From assembly GCA_045612105.1 (NCBI GenBank), contig JAZKYL010000113.1, positions 62,001 to 126,000 on the forward strand: DNA of 64,000 nucleotides. The letters run 5' to 3'. A program made the translations under genes and the position numbers. The notes below the pieces were generated by a model that ran no database searches, was not told where the DNA came from, and was given only the letters and a program-made list of their open reading frames with translations. Source of the DNA: SVTX01 sp045612105 (lineage in GTDB: Bacteria > Bacillota > Clostridia > Oscillospirales > CAG-272). This document shows positions 1-10,500 of the stretch, in pieces. The first letter of the stretch is position 1, and each line of letters opens with the position of its first letter.

Positions 1-1113
1 GGCTGTACCTGGTTTATGCCGAGAAATCCTGATGACAAGTATTATATTAAAAATAATATGGATAATTTGTCCAAGGCTCACAAGGCTATTGCCATAATTC
101 TTTTCAAGCTTGAAGGTCAGCTTATTAGCCGTCACCCCGAGTATGAAATGAATGACAGATTGCTCCTTCACAAGATCGATCACAAAAAGCACACGGTAGA
201 GATAGATGGCAAAGAATATCCTCTTAACGATTATCATTTTCCGACTATAGATGAAAACGATCCATATGCACTCTCACCCGAAGAACAGAGTCTTATGGAC
301 TCGCTTGTTTCTGCCTTCAAGCAGAGCAGAGTGTTAAAGAAGCATATACGCTTTATGTATAGCGTTGGAGGCGTTTATAAGATACATAATAATAATCTTC
401 TTTATCACGGCTGTGTTCCTATGACAGAGGACGGCGGATTTGAGAATATTAAGCTATTTGGAGAACCTTTGTCGGGAAAAGCATATCTTGATGCTTGCGA
501 TAGATTGGCAAGGTCTGCTTATTATATAGGTGACGAATTTTCGCTCGATTTTATGTACTACTTGTGGTGCGGAAGAAAGAGTCCTTTGTTTGGTAAAGAT
601 AAAATTACCACCTTCGAGAGGTATTTTGTTGCCGAAAAAGAGACCTGGACGGAAAAACGCGCCCCTTATTACAGTTATGTCAATGATTTTGATGCTGTTT
701 GCCGTATTCTTGAGGAATTCGGGCTTGATAGAGATAGCTCACACCTGATAAACGGACATATTCCGGTCATCAGCGGTGAAAATCCCGTCAAAGCCAACGG
801 AAGATACATTCTTATCGACGGCGGCTTTTGCAAGGCATATCAGACCAAGACGGGAATTGCGGGTTATACGCTTATATACTCTTCAAGAGGACTTAGGCTG
901 GTATCCCACGGTCCTTTTGACGGTAAGATTGCGGCACTTAAGGAGAATAAGGATATAATTGCCGCTAAAGACGTTGTTTTTGAAATGATGCCCACAAGAA
1001 AGCTTGTCAGCGACACCGACGAGGGAAAAGAGATAATCGGTCGTATGGAGGATTTGAAAATGCTACTTAATGCCTATCTTGAGGGTACAGTTAAGCAGGC
1101 AGGCGAGCATTAA
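1..1113 (+). CDS. fbp: Class III fructose-1,6-bisphosphatase, C-terminal part (5' end outside window)
   Basis: The reading frame is open from the first base, so the gene starts before the window; about 370 residues are visible. Class III enzymes usually have about 640-670 residues, so roughly the C-terminal 55% is present. The segment reading GCTWFMPRNPDDKYYIKNN and the later YYSYVNDFD and GHIPVISGENPVKANGR stretches are typical of this Firmicutes-specific metallophosphatase, which hydrolyses fructose-1,6-bisphosphate to fructose-6-phosphate in gluconeogenesis in the cytoplasm. An in-frame ATG at 16 is internal, not a start. The next gene follows after 23 nt on the same strand and is probably cotranscribed. 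The family call is firm; the missing N-terminus cannot be judged. Confidence 0.9.
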   Translation, partial: GCTWFMPRNPDDKYYIKNNMDNLSKAHKAIAIILFKLEGQLISRHPEYEMNDRLLLHKIDHKKHTVEIDGKEYPLNDYHFPTIDENDPYALSPEEQSLMDSLVSAFKQSRVLKKHIRFMYSVGGVYKIHNNNLLYHGCVPMTEDGGFENIKLFGEPLSGKAYLDACDRLARSAYYIGDEFSLDFMYYLWCGRKSPLFGKDKITTFERYFVAEKETWTEKRAPYYSYVNDFDAVCRILEEFGLDRDSSHLINGHIPVISGENPVKANGRYILIDGGFCKAYQTKTGIAGYTLIYSSRGLRLVSHGPFDGKIAALKENKDIIAAKDVVFEMMPTRKLVSDTDEGKEIIGRMEDLKMLLNAYLEGTVKQAGEH

Positions 1114-1136
1114 ATCTATATTTTTTGAGGTGAAAA

Positions 1137-3677
1137 ATGGACATTAGATTACAGGAAGTATTGAAGGAAAATACAGATAATTACCTTATGCCTTTCTTTT
1201 GGCAGCACGGTGACCATACCGATAAAATTCCAGAGCAGATACAAACCATCTACGATAGTGGATGCCGGGCATTCTGCGTCGAATCCCGTCCTCACCCGGA
1301 TTTTGCGGGTGATGGCTGGTGGAGAGATATGGACATCATCCTCGCAGAGGCAAAAAAACGAGGCATGAAGGTATGGTTGCTTGACGACGATAAATTTCCC
1401 ACGGGTCATGCCGCAGGGCTTATAGCAAGCAAATATCCCGATCTGAGACAGTGGAACGTGGCAGAGCGGCATATTGACGTCTGCGGTCCTATGAAGGATG
1501 GCGCTGTGTTGGCATCTGCAACAGGACATGAGCATGTTCTTCTTGGTGCTTACGCATACCGCAGACAGGAAGACCACGATGAGATATGTGAGCTTGATGG
1601 TATCGACCTCACGTCAAATATCAAGAACGGGATACTATATTGGGACATTCCCGAAGGTCTCTGGCGCATATTCTTCTACTATAAGACCCGTCAGGGAATT
1701 ATGAAGGACTACATAGATATGACGAGAGCTGAATCGGTCAAAGTGCTGATCGAAGCTGTATATGAGACTCACTATGAGCATTATAAAGAGTATTTCGGCA
1801 ATACCTTCGCGGGATTTTTCTCGGATGAGCCCTGCTTCGGTAATGAATTCCGCTACGGTGTGCCTAAACTCGGTTTCGTCGGTAAACGAGGCTTCAGACT
1901 TCCGTGGAACGATGATCTCATCGAAATAATGAAAGAAAAGCTTGGCTACGATCCGATTCCTCATCTTAACCTGCTTTGGTTTGAGGACGGACAGAACGGT
2001 GACTTTCAATGTGAATTTCGTTATGCCTATATGGATGCCATAACCGATATGTATAGTAGATGCTTCAATAAGCAGCTTGCCGATTGGTGTGAAGATCACG
2101 GTGTTATGTATATGGGACACGTTATCGAGGAAGCGTCAACAAGTGTAGGAGCCGGTCACTTCTTCAAGTCAACGAAGTGGCAGCATATGAGCGGAATTGA
2201 CGTGGTTCTTCACTCGGTAATGCCCGGGATGGATCATATTTCACACTCCTCAAGCGGCGCGGCGGGATTTTTGATCTCCGACTTTTCTCACTATGCTCTC
2301 GCTAAGCTTGGTGCGTCTTTGGCGCATATCGAGCCCCATACAAAGGGAAGAGCGATGTGTGAAGCTCTTGGAGCCTACGGTTGGGCGGAGGATACCACGG
2401 TTATGAAGTACATATTGGATCACTTTATGGTTCGCGGTATCAACCATTTCGTCCCCCATGCCTTCGACTCAAAGTTTCCCGATCCCGATTGTCCTCCTCA
2501 TTTTGGAATTGAGGGTAAGGATCCCAGCTTTGACGGCTTTACAGCACTTATGGGTTATACAAACAAGGTTTGTCATGTTCTTTACGGCACAAATCACGTT
2601 GCAAAGACGGCAATTTTTTATCACTTTGAAAACGAGTGGTCAAGTCGCTTTGAAAACGCTATGCCTATTGAAAAAGTAGCAATACCGCTTTATGATGCCC
2701 ATATTGATTTTGATTTCGTACCTCACGATTATCTCGGAGCAGATAAAATTAACGACGGCAAGCTCTGCCTCGGTGACGAGCAGTTTGAATGTCTCATTAT
2801 TCCTTATGCCGACCATATTTCGTCGGATGTAGCAAAAACATTTGACGAAATGAAGTCAAAAGGCTTGAAGTTGATCTTCGTAAATGCCCTTCCGGATAAT
2901 TATAAGACCGATGACGAGGTCATCGCACTCGACTCTCTTGCTGAAGAACTGACCTCAAGAGGACTTGGAGACGTAGTATTTGAGGACGGCTATTCCAAGG
3001 TACGCGTATATCATTGTCAGCGCGACGGCAAGGATATATTTATGTTTACAAATGAGGAGAGAAGATCGATCAATACGAAGGTTATCCTTCCTTGCTGTGG
3101 AGAATTTGCTCGCGTTGACTTCGCAAATGAGGAGATCTATAAGGATTACACCGAAAACGGCGAGATCAGCCTCGCTCTTGAGCCTTCACAATCGTTAATT
3201 GTTATGTTTGGCAACTGCTCTGAGCTTGAATATGCCCCCAAGCTGACCGAAACTGTTGTGGTCGATCCCGAATATGAGCTTGAGCTTGCTACTTATGAGG
3301 ATATGGACGCTTTTGAGAGCGTAGGTCATTTTGATAGCTTCTTCAACGTCACGGGATGTGATTTCAAGCCCGATTTCTGCGGTAAGATGCGTTATAAGTT
3401 CACTATCAATGCGGAAAAGAAGGGAAAACGAGTCCTTCTTGACCTTGGCAGAGTAGGAACGAGCGCAAGACTCGTAGTCAACGGAACTGACCTTGGAGTC
3501 CGATTCTCCGCGCCCTATTCCTTCGACGTAACAGATGCCTTGAAGGACGGCGAAAACGAGATTACCGTTATCGTTGGTAACACTCTCACTCAAAAAATAA
3601 GGGACAGATTCTCCTTCAATATGCTCGTCGCTCCCGCAGGACTTCTCGGAGAGATGAAGCTAAAATACTTCAATTAA
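1137..3677 (+). CDS. GH106-like putative glycoside hydrolase
   Basis: This 846-residue protein has no signal peptide. Its N-terminal half looks like a TIM barrel of the GH106/alpha-L-rhamnosidase-like superfamily. Examples are PFFWQHGD near residue 20 and the segment around residues 70-95 with AKKRGMKVWLLDDDKFPTG, which matches the family's AxxxGxxxWLYDExxxPSG pattern. FFSDEPCFG near residue 230 and GHVIEEAST near residue 330 hold candidate acidic catalytic residues. The last 100 residues (RVLLDLGRVGTSARLVVNG onward) resemble the galactose-binding-like sandwich that ends many GH2 and GH106 proteins. It is shorter than characterised GH106 enzymes (over 1000 residues). The start has GAGGTG five bases upstream. 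It is likely in the fbp operon. The substrate, perhaps a rhamnoside, is inference. Confidence 0.65.
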   Translation: MDIRLQEVLKENTDNYLMPFFWQHGDHTDKIPEQIQTIYDSGCRAFCVESRPHPDFAGDGWWRDMDIILAEAKKRGMKVWLLDDDKFPTGHAAGLIASKYPDLRQWNVAERHIDVCGPMKDGAVLASATGHEHVLLGAYAYRRQEDHDEICELDGIDLTSNIKNGILYWDIPEGLWRIFFYYKTRQGIMKDYIDMTRAESVKVLIEAVYETHYEHYKEYFGNTFAGFFSDEPCFGNEFRYGVPKLGFVGKRGFRLPWNDDLIEIMKEKLGYDPIPHLNLLWFEDGQNGDFQCEFRYAYMDAITDMYSRCFNKQLADWCEDHGVMYMGHVIEEASTSVGAGHFFKSTKWQHMSGIDVVLHSVMPGMDHISHSSSGAAGFLISDFSHYALAKLGASLAHIEPHTKGRAMCEALGAYGWAEDTTVMKYILDHFMVRGINHFVPHAFDSKFPDPDCPPHFGIEGKDPSFDGFTALMGYTNKVCHVLYGTNHVAKTAIFYHFENEWSSRFENAMPIEKVAIPLYDAHIDFDFVPHDYLGADKINDGKLCLGDEQFECLIIPYADHISSDVAKTFDEMKSKGLKLIFVNALPDNYKTDDEVIALDSLAEELTSRGLGDVVFEDGYSKVRVYHCQRDGKDIFMFTNEERRSINTKVILPCCGEFARVDFANEEIYKDYTENGEISLALEPSQSLIVMFGNCSELEYAPKLTETVVVDPEYELELATYEDMDAFESVGHFDSFFNVTGCDFKPDFCGKMRYKFTINAEKKGKRVLLDLGRVGTSARLVVNGTDLGVRFSAPYSFDVTDALKDGENEITVIVGNTLTQKIRDRFSFNMLVAPAGLLGEMKLKYFN

Positions 3678-3681
3678 ACTG

Positions 3682-3714
3682 AAAGAACCAACGACGTCTG
3701 CCGTTGGTTCTTTT
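3682..3714. terminator. Bidirectional intrinsic terminator
   Basis: A perfect 12-bp stem AAAGAACCAACG/CGTTGGTTCTTT with an 8-nt loop sits between the converging GH106-like and DUF4091 genes. It has A/T-rich flanks on both sides. Confidence 0.85.
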
Positions 3715-3716
3715 AG

Positions 3717-5381
3717 TTAAATATTATTCTTTATAAGATTGTTTACCGCATCTCTCACAGCAAGCATCTGTTCAGAGCTTCTCGCACACTTATCAAAGGT
3801 GATCTCACCGCCAAATGCCGCTTCTATTGCCTCTAAAACTCGCTCCTTGCCGCAAAGTGACTCTGCGAGTTTCATAGCACACATATCCTGCAAAGCTTCA
3901 TGGAACACGATAATACGCAGTGATTCAAGAGCCTCGCCATTCATTCCGGGATAAACCGAATAGGTGTCACCCGCAGGCACCCAATCGTTACCGCAGGAAT
4001 CTCCGTAAGGGTCAAGCATAGCATATGATTGGTGTGTGTTGTAGAAGTTATATCCCCAATGCAAAAATCCTACGATATCGTATTTATACATCTGCATACC
4101 GATAGAACGGTTTCTGGCAGATGGCATAGCGAGGAAACGGTTTGAAACGTTCTTCCATTGGGAGCTGCAATAATAAGTCCAGAGCCCCGGAACTTTTCCT
4201 TCAATAAAGGGACCTATGTGATCGTTGCAGGGAATAGGGGTCTTTACAACACCTTGCTTGTAGAATTCGTAGCTTGAGAGGGCATCCATAATAGTGTAAT
4301 CCTCAAGCAGATCGGCAATCGATTCCTTTGCAGCCTTGTAGAAGCCGATATGATCGTTTGTGGGCTCGTCGGAGATGTGGAAGAAGCAACGCTTGTCGTC
4401 ACCTCTCGCCTTCATATGAGCAAGAAATTCGGTAATGAAAGCGCGAAGAAATGTTACGTATTCCTCGGCGGTAGCGTCGGTCTCCCAACCGAAGATTTTC
4501 TTGTATTCGCCGTCAACCGTTGCCATGACCTTAGGAGCATGCTGCGCTCCCCACTGTGTAAAGAAGTGAGCTATCTCAAAATACTTTATGCCGATACGGT
4601 CGCACATCTCGATCCAACGGTCAAGAAGGGAAAAATCAAAGCTATATTCGCCATTCACACGTGTAACGCCGACTAATTGATTGGTAAGACGCTCACCGCC
4701 GACTTTAGTATCAAGCGCAGGAGTGAATACAGGGGTCAAAAGAAGATTGATGCCGTTATTTTTGGCAACCTTAGCAAAATTCTCTATAAGCGCCCAATGT
4801 CTCTCTGACCAAACCTCGCAATGATAATAGTTAGCGATACAGTCGCAATAAAACCATTGTGTCAATATCAACTCCTGCTCGGGAAGCAGAGCATCTATTA
4901 TTTCTATTGTGATCTCCGAGGAACAAGCAAGGTTATCGCCGCAGTAGTATGAAAGCGTAATAGAGCTTTCTCCTGCGTGAACTTTGTCCTTAATTTCCCT
5001 GAGATCTATCTCGATCCAAAGGGATTTGAGCTGATTCTTCATAAGATATACGTTTCCTTCATAGGTAGAGGGCAAGAGAAGGTCGGGGTAAAGCCCGGGC
5101 TCGGTTCTCAGATAATTATCGTGTTCAATACCGGGAATGGTCGGAATAGTAACGGGAACCGACTTTACCTCGCGTATTGTAGCATATTCGGCAAGTGCGC
5201 CCTCAATAACAGGTTTTATAACTCTGCGCATAGGATCGCCGGAGTCGCACATTTCACATATGAACTGAAAAGATATACGCTCTTTTTTGAGAGCTGTAAT
5301 TCTGTTAATTTCTTTGAAATCGTCGATTCTACTGTCAAGAAAACAATTTTCAAGGGATGAAACTATTTTTGATTTGATCAT
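3717..5381 (-). CDS. DUF4091 / GH123-type glycoside hydrolase
   Basis: This 554-residue cytoplasmic protein lacks a signal peptide. The C-terminal two thirds match the DUF4091 domain, which is the catalytic fold of GH123 N-acetyl-beta-galactosaminidases. Supporting stretches are QWFYCDCIANYY near residue 195 and the hallmark FFHISDEP near residue 340, where the adjacent Asp-Glu pair supplies the substrate-assisted catalytic residues in GH123. GFLHWGYNFYN near residue 450 also fits. The N-terminal 190 residues would be the accessory beta-sandwich. The start has AGGAGGAAAACTGAT just upstream. It is a single gene behind its own consensus promoter. The fold assignment is strong, but N-acetylgalactosaminidase activity is only inferred from the family. 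Confidence 0.75.
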   Translation of the reverse strand: MIKSKIVSSLENCFLDSRIDDFKEINRITALKKERISFQFICEMCDSGDPMRRVIKPVIEGALAEYATIREVKSVPVTIPTIPGIEHDNYLRTEPGLYPDLLLPSTYEGNVYLMKNQLKSLWIEIDLREIKDKVHAGESSITLSYYCGDNLACSSEITIEIIDALLPEQELILTQWFYCDCIANYYHCEVWSERHWALIENFAKVAKNNGINLLLTPVFTPALDTKVGGERLTNQLVGVTRVNGEYSFDFSLLDRWIEMCDRIGIKYFEIAHFFTQWGAQHAPKVMATVDGEYKKIFGWETDATAEEYVTFLRAFITEFLAHMKARGDDKRCFFHISDEPTNDHIGFYKAAKESIADLLEDYTIMDALSSYEFYKQGVVKTPIPCNDHIGPFIEGKVPGLWTYYCSSQWKNVSNRFLAMPSARNRSIGMQMYKYDIVGFLHWGYNFYNTHQSYAMLDPYGDSCGNDWVPAGDTYSVYPGMNGEALESLRIIVFHEALQDMCAMKLAESLCGKERVLEAIEAAFGGEITFDKCARSSEQMLAVRDAVNNLIKNNI

Positions 5382-5435
5382 ATCAGTTTTCCTCCTGAAT
5401 CAGAAGTGTTTTGGCGAAATATCTCACCTTTAATA

Positions 5436-5464
5436 ATTATATCACAGTAAAAAAAGCTTGTCAA
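5436..5464 (-). promoter_or_regulatory. SigA-type promoter of the DUF4091 gene
   Basis: On the minus strand TTGACA (5464-5459), a 17-nt spacer and TATAAT (5441-5436) lie about 55 nt upstream of the start codon. Confidence 0.85.
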
Positions 5465-5568
5465 CGATAAAATCGCTAAAATTAGCCTGTTTTGACTAAA
5501 CTATTGTCAATTTGCACAAAATATTTTCTCAAATTTGTGAAATATCGTTATATCTTTCAATTTATTTT

Positions 5569-5596
5569 TTGATAAAAATGTGCTAAAATATATATT
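5569..5596 (+). promoter_or_regulatory. Possible typA promoter
   Basis: TTGATA, a 16-nt spacer and TATATT lie about 45 nt before the typA start in a very AT-rich stretch. Several other TAAAAT boxes nearby make the exact choice uncertain. Confidence 0.35.
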
Positions 5597-5639
5597 TGGT
5601 AGAAATATGTTAAAATACGTAAAAAAATAAGGAGTAAGT

Positions 5640-7484
5640 ATGGTAAGAGAAGATTTAAGAAACGTTGCGATAATCGCTCACGTTGACCACGGTAAAACGA
5701 CCCTTGTTGACGGACTGCTCAAGCAAGGCGGAATTTACAGAGATAACCAGGAAACAGTCACCAGAGTTATGGACTCGGATGATATCGAAAAGGAAAGAGG
5801 TATTACCATACTTGCCAAAAATACGGCGGTGCATTATAAGGACGTTAAGATCAATATCGTCGACACCCCCGGACACGCAGACTTCGGTGGCGAGGTTGAG
5901 CGAGTTCTCAAAATGGTAAACGGTGTTATCCTCCTTGTAGACGCGGCTGAAGGCCCTATGCCTCAGACAAGATTCGTTCTTAAGCGCGCACTTGAGCTCA
6001 ATCACAAAGTCATCGTATGTATCAATAAGATAGATAAGCCCGACGCACGTCTTGGCGAGGTAGAGGATGAGATTCTTGAGCTTCTCATCGATCTTGGTGC
6101 TAATGACGATCAGCTCGATTCTCCCATGCTTTACTGCTCCGGACGCTCAGGTACGGCATCCACCGATCCGGACGTAGAGGGAGAAGACCTTACCCCCCTC
6201 TTTGACACTATTCTTGATTATATCCCCGCTCCCGAGGGTGATCCCGAAGGTGACCTTCAGGTTCTCGTTTCCTCTATCGACTATAATGAGTACGTCGGTC
6301 GTATCGGTATCGGACGCATTGAGCGCGGTTCCATTAAAGTAAATCAGGAAGTGCTTGTATGTAACTACCACAAGCCTGATGAAAAGCCCAGAAAAACCAA
6401 GGTCGTGGCGCTCTTCCAGATCGACGGACTTATGAGAGTTCAGGTCGAGAATGCAAAAATGGGCGACATTATCTGTTTCTCGGGTGCAGGCGATATTTCC
6501 ATTGGTGATACTCTCACTGCTACCACAAATCCCGAGCCTATCGAATTCGTAAAGGTCAGCGAGCCTACAATGGAGATGACCTTTGCAGTTAATACCAGCC
6601 CCTTGGCAGGTAAGGAAGGTAAATTCGTTACCTCCCGTCAGCTTCGTGAGAGACTGTATAGAGAGCTTCTCCGTGATGTTTCTCTCCGTGTGCGCGACGG
6701 TGATACCACCGACGAGTTCATCGTATCGGGAAGAGGAGAGATGCACCTTTCCATCCTTATTGAGAATATGCGCCGCGAGGGATATGAGTTGACCTGCTCC
6801 AACCCCAAGGTCATTCTTAAGGAGATAGACGGAGTTAAGTGTGAGCCTATGGAAAGAGTTACTCTCGACGTGCCTAATGAGTACGTAGGTGCGGTAATTG
6901 AGAAGCTTGGTCAGAGAAAGGGCGACCTTATCGAGATGAATCCTGTGGGAAGCCGTATGAGAATCGAATACAGCATTCCTTCAAGATGTCTCTTCGGTTA
7001 CCGTTCCGAATTTCTTTCCGCAACTCACGGAGAGGGTGTCCTTAACACCCTTTTTGAAGGCTATCAGCCTCACCGCGGCGGTATTATTATGAGATTTACA
7101 GGCGCGCTTGTTGCAAGCGAAGCCGGTGTTACAACCAGATACGGTCTCTTCAATACTCAGGAAAGAGGACAGCTCTTCGTTGGACCTCAGACAGAGGTTT
7201 ATGAGGGCATGATCGTCGGAGAGAACCCCAAGAACGACGATATTTCTGTCAACCCCTGTAAGGAAAAGCACCTTACCGCTATTCGTAGCGCGGGAGCCGA
7301 CGAAAAGCTCCTTCTTACTCCTCCCAAGATCTTCAGTCTTGAAGAAGCGATCGAGTTCATCGCAGACGATGAGCTTATCGAGGTAACTCCCAAGTCAATA
7401 AGACTCCGCAAAAAGATCCTTGACACAAGTATTCGTATGAGAGAGATGGTCAAGGCTCGCCGCGCGGCAGAGAATAACAACTGA
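5640..7484 (+). CDS. typA: Translational GTPase TypA/BipA
   Basis: This 614-residue ribosome-associated GTPase has the full family length. The order is a G domain with G1 AHVDHGKTT at residues 13-21, switch II DTPGHADFGGEV near 78 and NKID near 130; then the beta-barrel domain II, the EF-G-like domains III and V, and a TypA-specific C-terminal domain. It binds the ribosome near the EF-G site and supports 50S assembly and stress or low-temperature growth. AAGGAG lies six bases before ATG. It stands alone, ending in a strong hairpin. Every motif is intact. Confidence 0.97.
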   Translation: MVREDLRNVAIIAHVDHGKTTLVDGLLKQGGIYRDNQETVTRVMDSDDIEKERGITILAKNTAVHYKDVKINIVDTPGHADFGGEVERVLKMVNGVILLVDAAEGPMPQTRFVLKRALELNHKVIVCINKIDKPDARLGEVEDEILELLIDLGANDDQLDSPMLYCSGRSGTASTDPDVEGEDLTPLFDTILDYIPAPEGDPEGDLQVLVSSIDYNEYVGRIGIGRIERGSIKVNQEVLVCNYHKPDEKPRKTKVVALFQIDGLMRVQVENAKMGDIICFSGAGDISIGDTLTATTNPEPIEFVKVSEPTMEMTFAVNTSPLAGKEGKFVTSRQLRERLYRELLRDVSLRVRDGDTTDEFIVSGRGEMHLSILIENMRREGYELTCSNPKVILKEIDGVKCEPMERVTLDVPNEYVGAVIEKLGQRKGDLIEMNPVGSRMRIEYSIPSRCLFGYRSEFLSATHGEGVLNTLFEGYQPHRGGIIMRFTGALVASEAGVTTRYGLFNTQERGQLFVGPQTEVYEGMIVGENPKNDDISVNPCKEKHLTAIRSAGADEKLLLTPPKIFSLEEAIEFIADDELIEVTPKSIRLRKKILDTSIRMREMVKARRAAENNN

Positions 7485-7494
7485 TAATTTCATA

Positions 7495-7524
7495 AAATGA
7501 CCGCAGGGAAGTCTGCGGTCATTT
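7495..7524 (+). terminator. typA terminator
   Basis: A perfect 12-bp stem AAATGACCGCAG/CTGCGGTCATTT with a 6-nt loop, starting 10 nt after the typA stop. Confidence 0.85.
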
Positions 7525-7536
7525 ATATATAGAGAA

Positions 7537-7562
7537 GCCCCCGAGACAGCTGTCTCGGGGGC
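7537..7562 (-). terminator. 26-nt perfect palindrome, terminator of the giant lipoprotein gene
   Basis: GCCCCCGAGACAG and its exact complement abut with no unpaired loop in the DNA. It lies 18 nt after the lipoprotein stop (minus strand) and next to the typA hairpin, so the converging genes have two separate terminators. The T-tract on the minus strand is weak (TTCTCTATA). Confidence 0.6.
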
Positions 7563-7580
7563 AAAAGTTATATTTGATTG

Positions 7581-10500
7581 TTAGGAAGCTTTGGAGATAT
7601 TCGTAAATTCGCCTGCATAGACGTATTTATCGTTGCTTCCTTCGGGTGCACCTGCAGCAACAAACGCAAACTGAACGTTTATCTTTTCATTGTTTGCGAA
7701 GAAGGAAGAAAGATCAATAGAGAATTGATGTCCCTTTCCATACTGAACCTCAATACCTCTCTTTGACATTTCGCCGCCAAGATCGGTACGGTCGCTTATG
7801 GTTGCGCCTGCGTCGACCCAACCGGTAGTCAACTCATTACCGTTAGCATCATATACTCTGTAAACAATGCCTGCGACTCCGCCATTCATACCCATCCATC
7901 CGCTTCCCTGGAGAATACCGTTGGCATCTGCCTTGAAAGACTTGTCAGCTCCGTTAATTACGTAAGTAGAAGCATCAATAATTCTGTATCCCTTGCTGTT
8001 CTCAAAAACGGTAGGCTGAACGTTGCTCTGCGTACCGATTGCGTTAAAGAAGAATACAAATGAAGGATCGGAAGTCTCAAATTCCGCTTCGCCGCATTTG
8101 CAGGTACCGACGATCTTAGCTTTATCGGTGCTGTCATCGCCATCGTCAACAAACTTGTATCCGGAAACCATATCGTGCTTGCATGCCTCACCTGCATCTG
8201 CCGCCTCGTCGGATTCATAAACTCTTACGTTTGTGATGTGACCGATGAGACAAAGGGTAGTGGGAGCATTCTTGGGCACTACTGCAAAGGTTACGTCAAC
8301 CTCCTGACCGATATAATCAACAAGGTGGGCAGCGATACCGGAGGGAGTATTGTAAGAGCCCTGATATACGGAGTTTACGTAATATTCCTGGTTGTAAGTA
8401 TCCGCATTGAATCCTTCTACAGTTGCGTTAAAATGACCGTCGCCTGCACTCTTAATTCCGCCTGTTGCAGTGGCAAGCTCGTTTCTGTTGTAGAGAACAG
8501 CATCGTGCCAAGTCTTACCGCCATCGGCAGACCAAACGTATTTTTCGATGCCCTCATAAACCATTGTCCAACCTGCGAGAGCAAGGTAAGCATTGCCGGC
8601 TGTGGCATTGTCATACACAACTACCTTAGGACCGACCACCTGGTGGCTTCTGTAGCTGTTGAAAGCAGGATCGGAGGGGTCTCCGTCGCCTCTGCCGTTG
8701 ATAAAGTCAAGACCGGAAACGTAAGCGGTGTTGCTCTTGGTGTAACCCTGTTCGTTATCGGGATCGATGTAATCCTTGATCGTGGGAGTTACGGGAGTGG
8801 AGCCTGATCCGGATTCTGATTCTCCAACAACATTGCCGTCAAGGTCATATGCTATATATTTAGAAGAACCGGTAAATACTCTGACCTCATCACACTTATT
8901 TTCGCTAAGCTTTTCAAGCTCAAAGAGTTTGTTGAGATCGTCGATCATACCCATATATGCGATATCGATGTAGCTTGTGGAAGACATAGGCACGTTGAAG
9001 ATATCAAGTCTGAGATATCTTGCGATATAGGTCTTGCCGTCACCGTTATCGGCAAAGTGAGCGTGACCCATAGCTTTGACATCAACAACCATTATATGCC
9101 ACTCGCCGTCATGGTATGCGGTACCTGCTGTGAGCGAGCATTTAGCCATTTCGATATCGGGATCGGTAGTGGTAAAGAACTGGAAGTAGTTAGTTTCGAT
9201 ATTAGTTTTGGGAATACGGTACTTAAGAACGACGTACGCACCGGTCTCAATTTCGGAGGTGTTATTGAAGGGCTGGAAATAAGCCTCAGAAGTGCCGAGT
9301 CCGTCACCGTAATATCTGACGTAAGAGCCGTCATCGGAAAGCTCTACCTTACCGATACCCTTTACCCCACCGTTGGTTTGAGCATAGATGGTAGAGGAGG
9401 GGAGGTAGACGTTAAGAGGAGAGTCGCTACCCATCTGGATGTTGGGCCAACGCTTAAACTCTTCGTTTGCGACTATTTTAAAGGTTCTGCTTTCGGCATC
9501 TGTCATATTGACAGCGAATGCGTAAGAGAAGGTTCCGTCACCGTCGTAATAAACGTAGTAGCCGTCATAGTAGTGCTTATTACCCATCTTGTCGGGGGTA
9601 TCGATAGAGCTGGTGACATATTCTACCCATTCATCGCCGATCTTTTCGTAGAGCTTGGGATTTGTGAGCATATTAAAGCCGTAAACGCGAGCAACTACGT
9701 TACTTGTACCGCCGGAAAGGGTAAATTCAGCGCTTTCACCGTTAGTGGAGAGGATCTTGGGAACGAAAACGCTTTCGATCTTTTCGCCCTCGGAGACTTC
9801 AACGGTGAGGGGGTTAAGACAAGTATTCTCACGGATATTCTGCATATTGGTGTCGGTCTCGGGACTTACGTGACCCCAAGGAGTGATGACCATATTGAGG
9901 TTGATAGTATCACCGGGCTTGAGAGTAACCTCTCCGAGGTCCATAGAGAGACTGTAAACGTAATTCTTGCCCATTATAACGAAGTTATCGTTGCGTTCAA
10001 CACCGTCGATAACGATGTCGGAACTATGAATTACAAATCCCATATTTGCGTTGTTGTAGGTCCAGCTACTTTCTTTATACGTCTTCAGGTCATAGAGCGC
10101 GACGTAAGGACAATCGTTACCGAGAACAAGCTTTTCAGCTTCTGCTGTTCCGTTGGTATCCTTATGTACTACACAGTCGTTGTCGCCGTTTTCAGACCAA
10201 TAGCCCATCTTCTGATAGTATCCCGAATAGCCTTCAAAAGAGTAGAAGGAGAAGTCGTTTGCGAAATCCTTGATCTTGACTTCCTCAAGAATTTCGTAAT
10301 TTATCTCGTAGTAAGCGCGGAGCTCATCCTCCTGAGGCATTTCAACGTGTGTATAAACAACCTTGATCTTGCCGTCGTCGGAGATATAGGTCATATCCGT
10401 GTCAACGTAAACGGGTCCTGCGGAGTCGATCACGTTGGAAATATTTTCGGTTGCGTTGTAATTTCCGTCAGCATCTGTGTACTGAAGGAAGTACTGATAT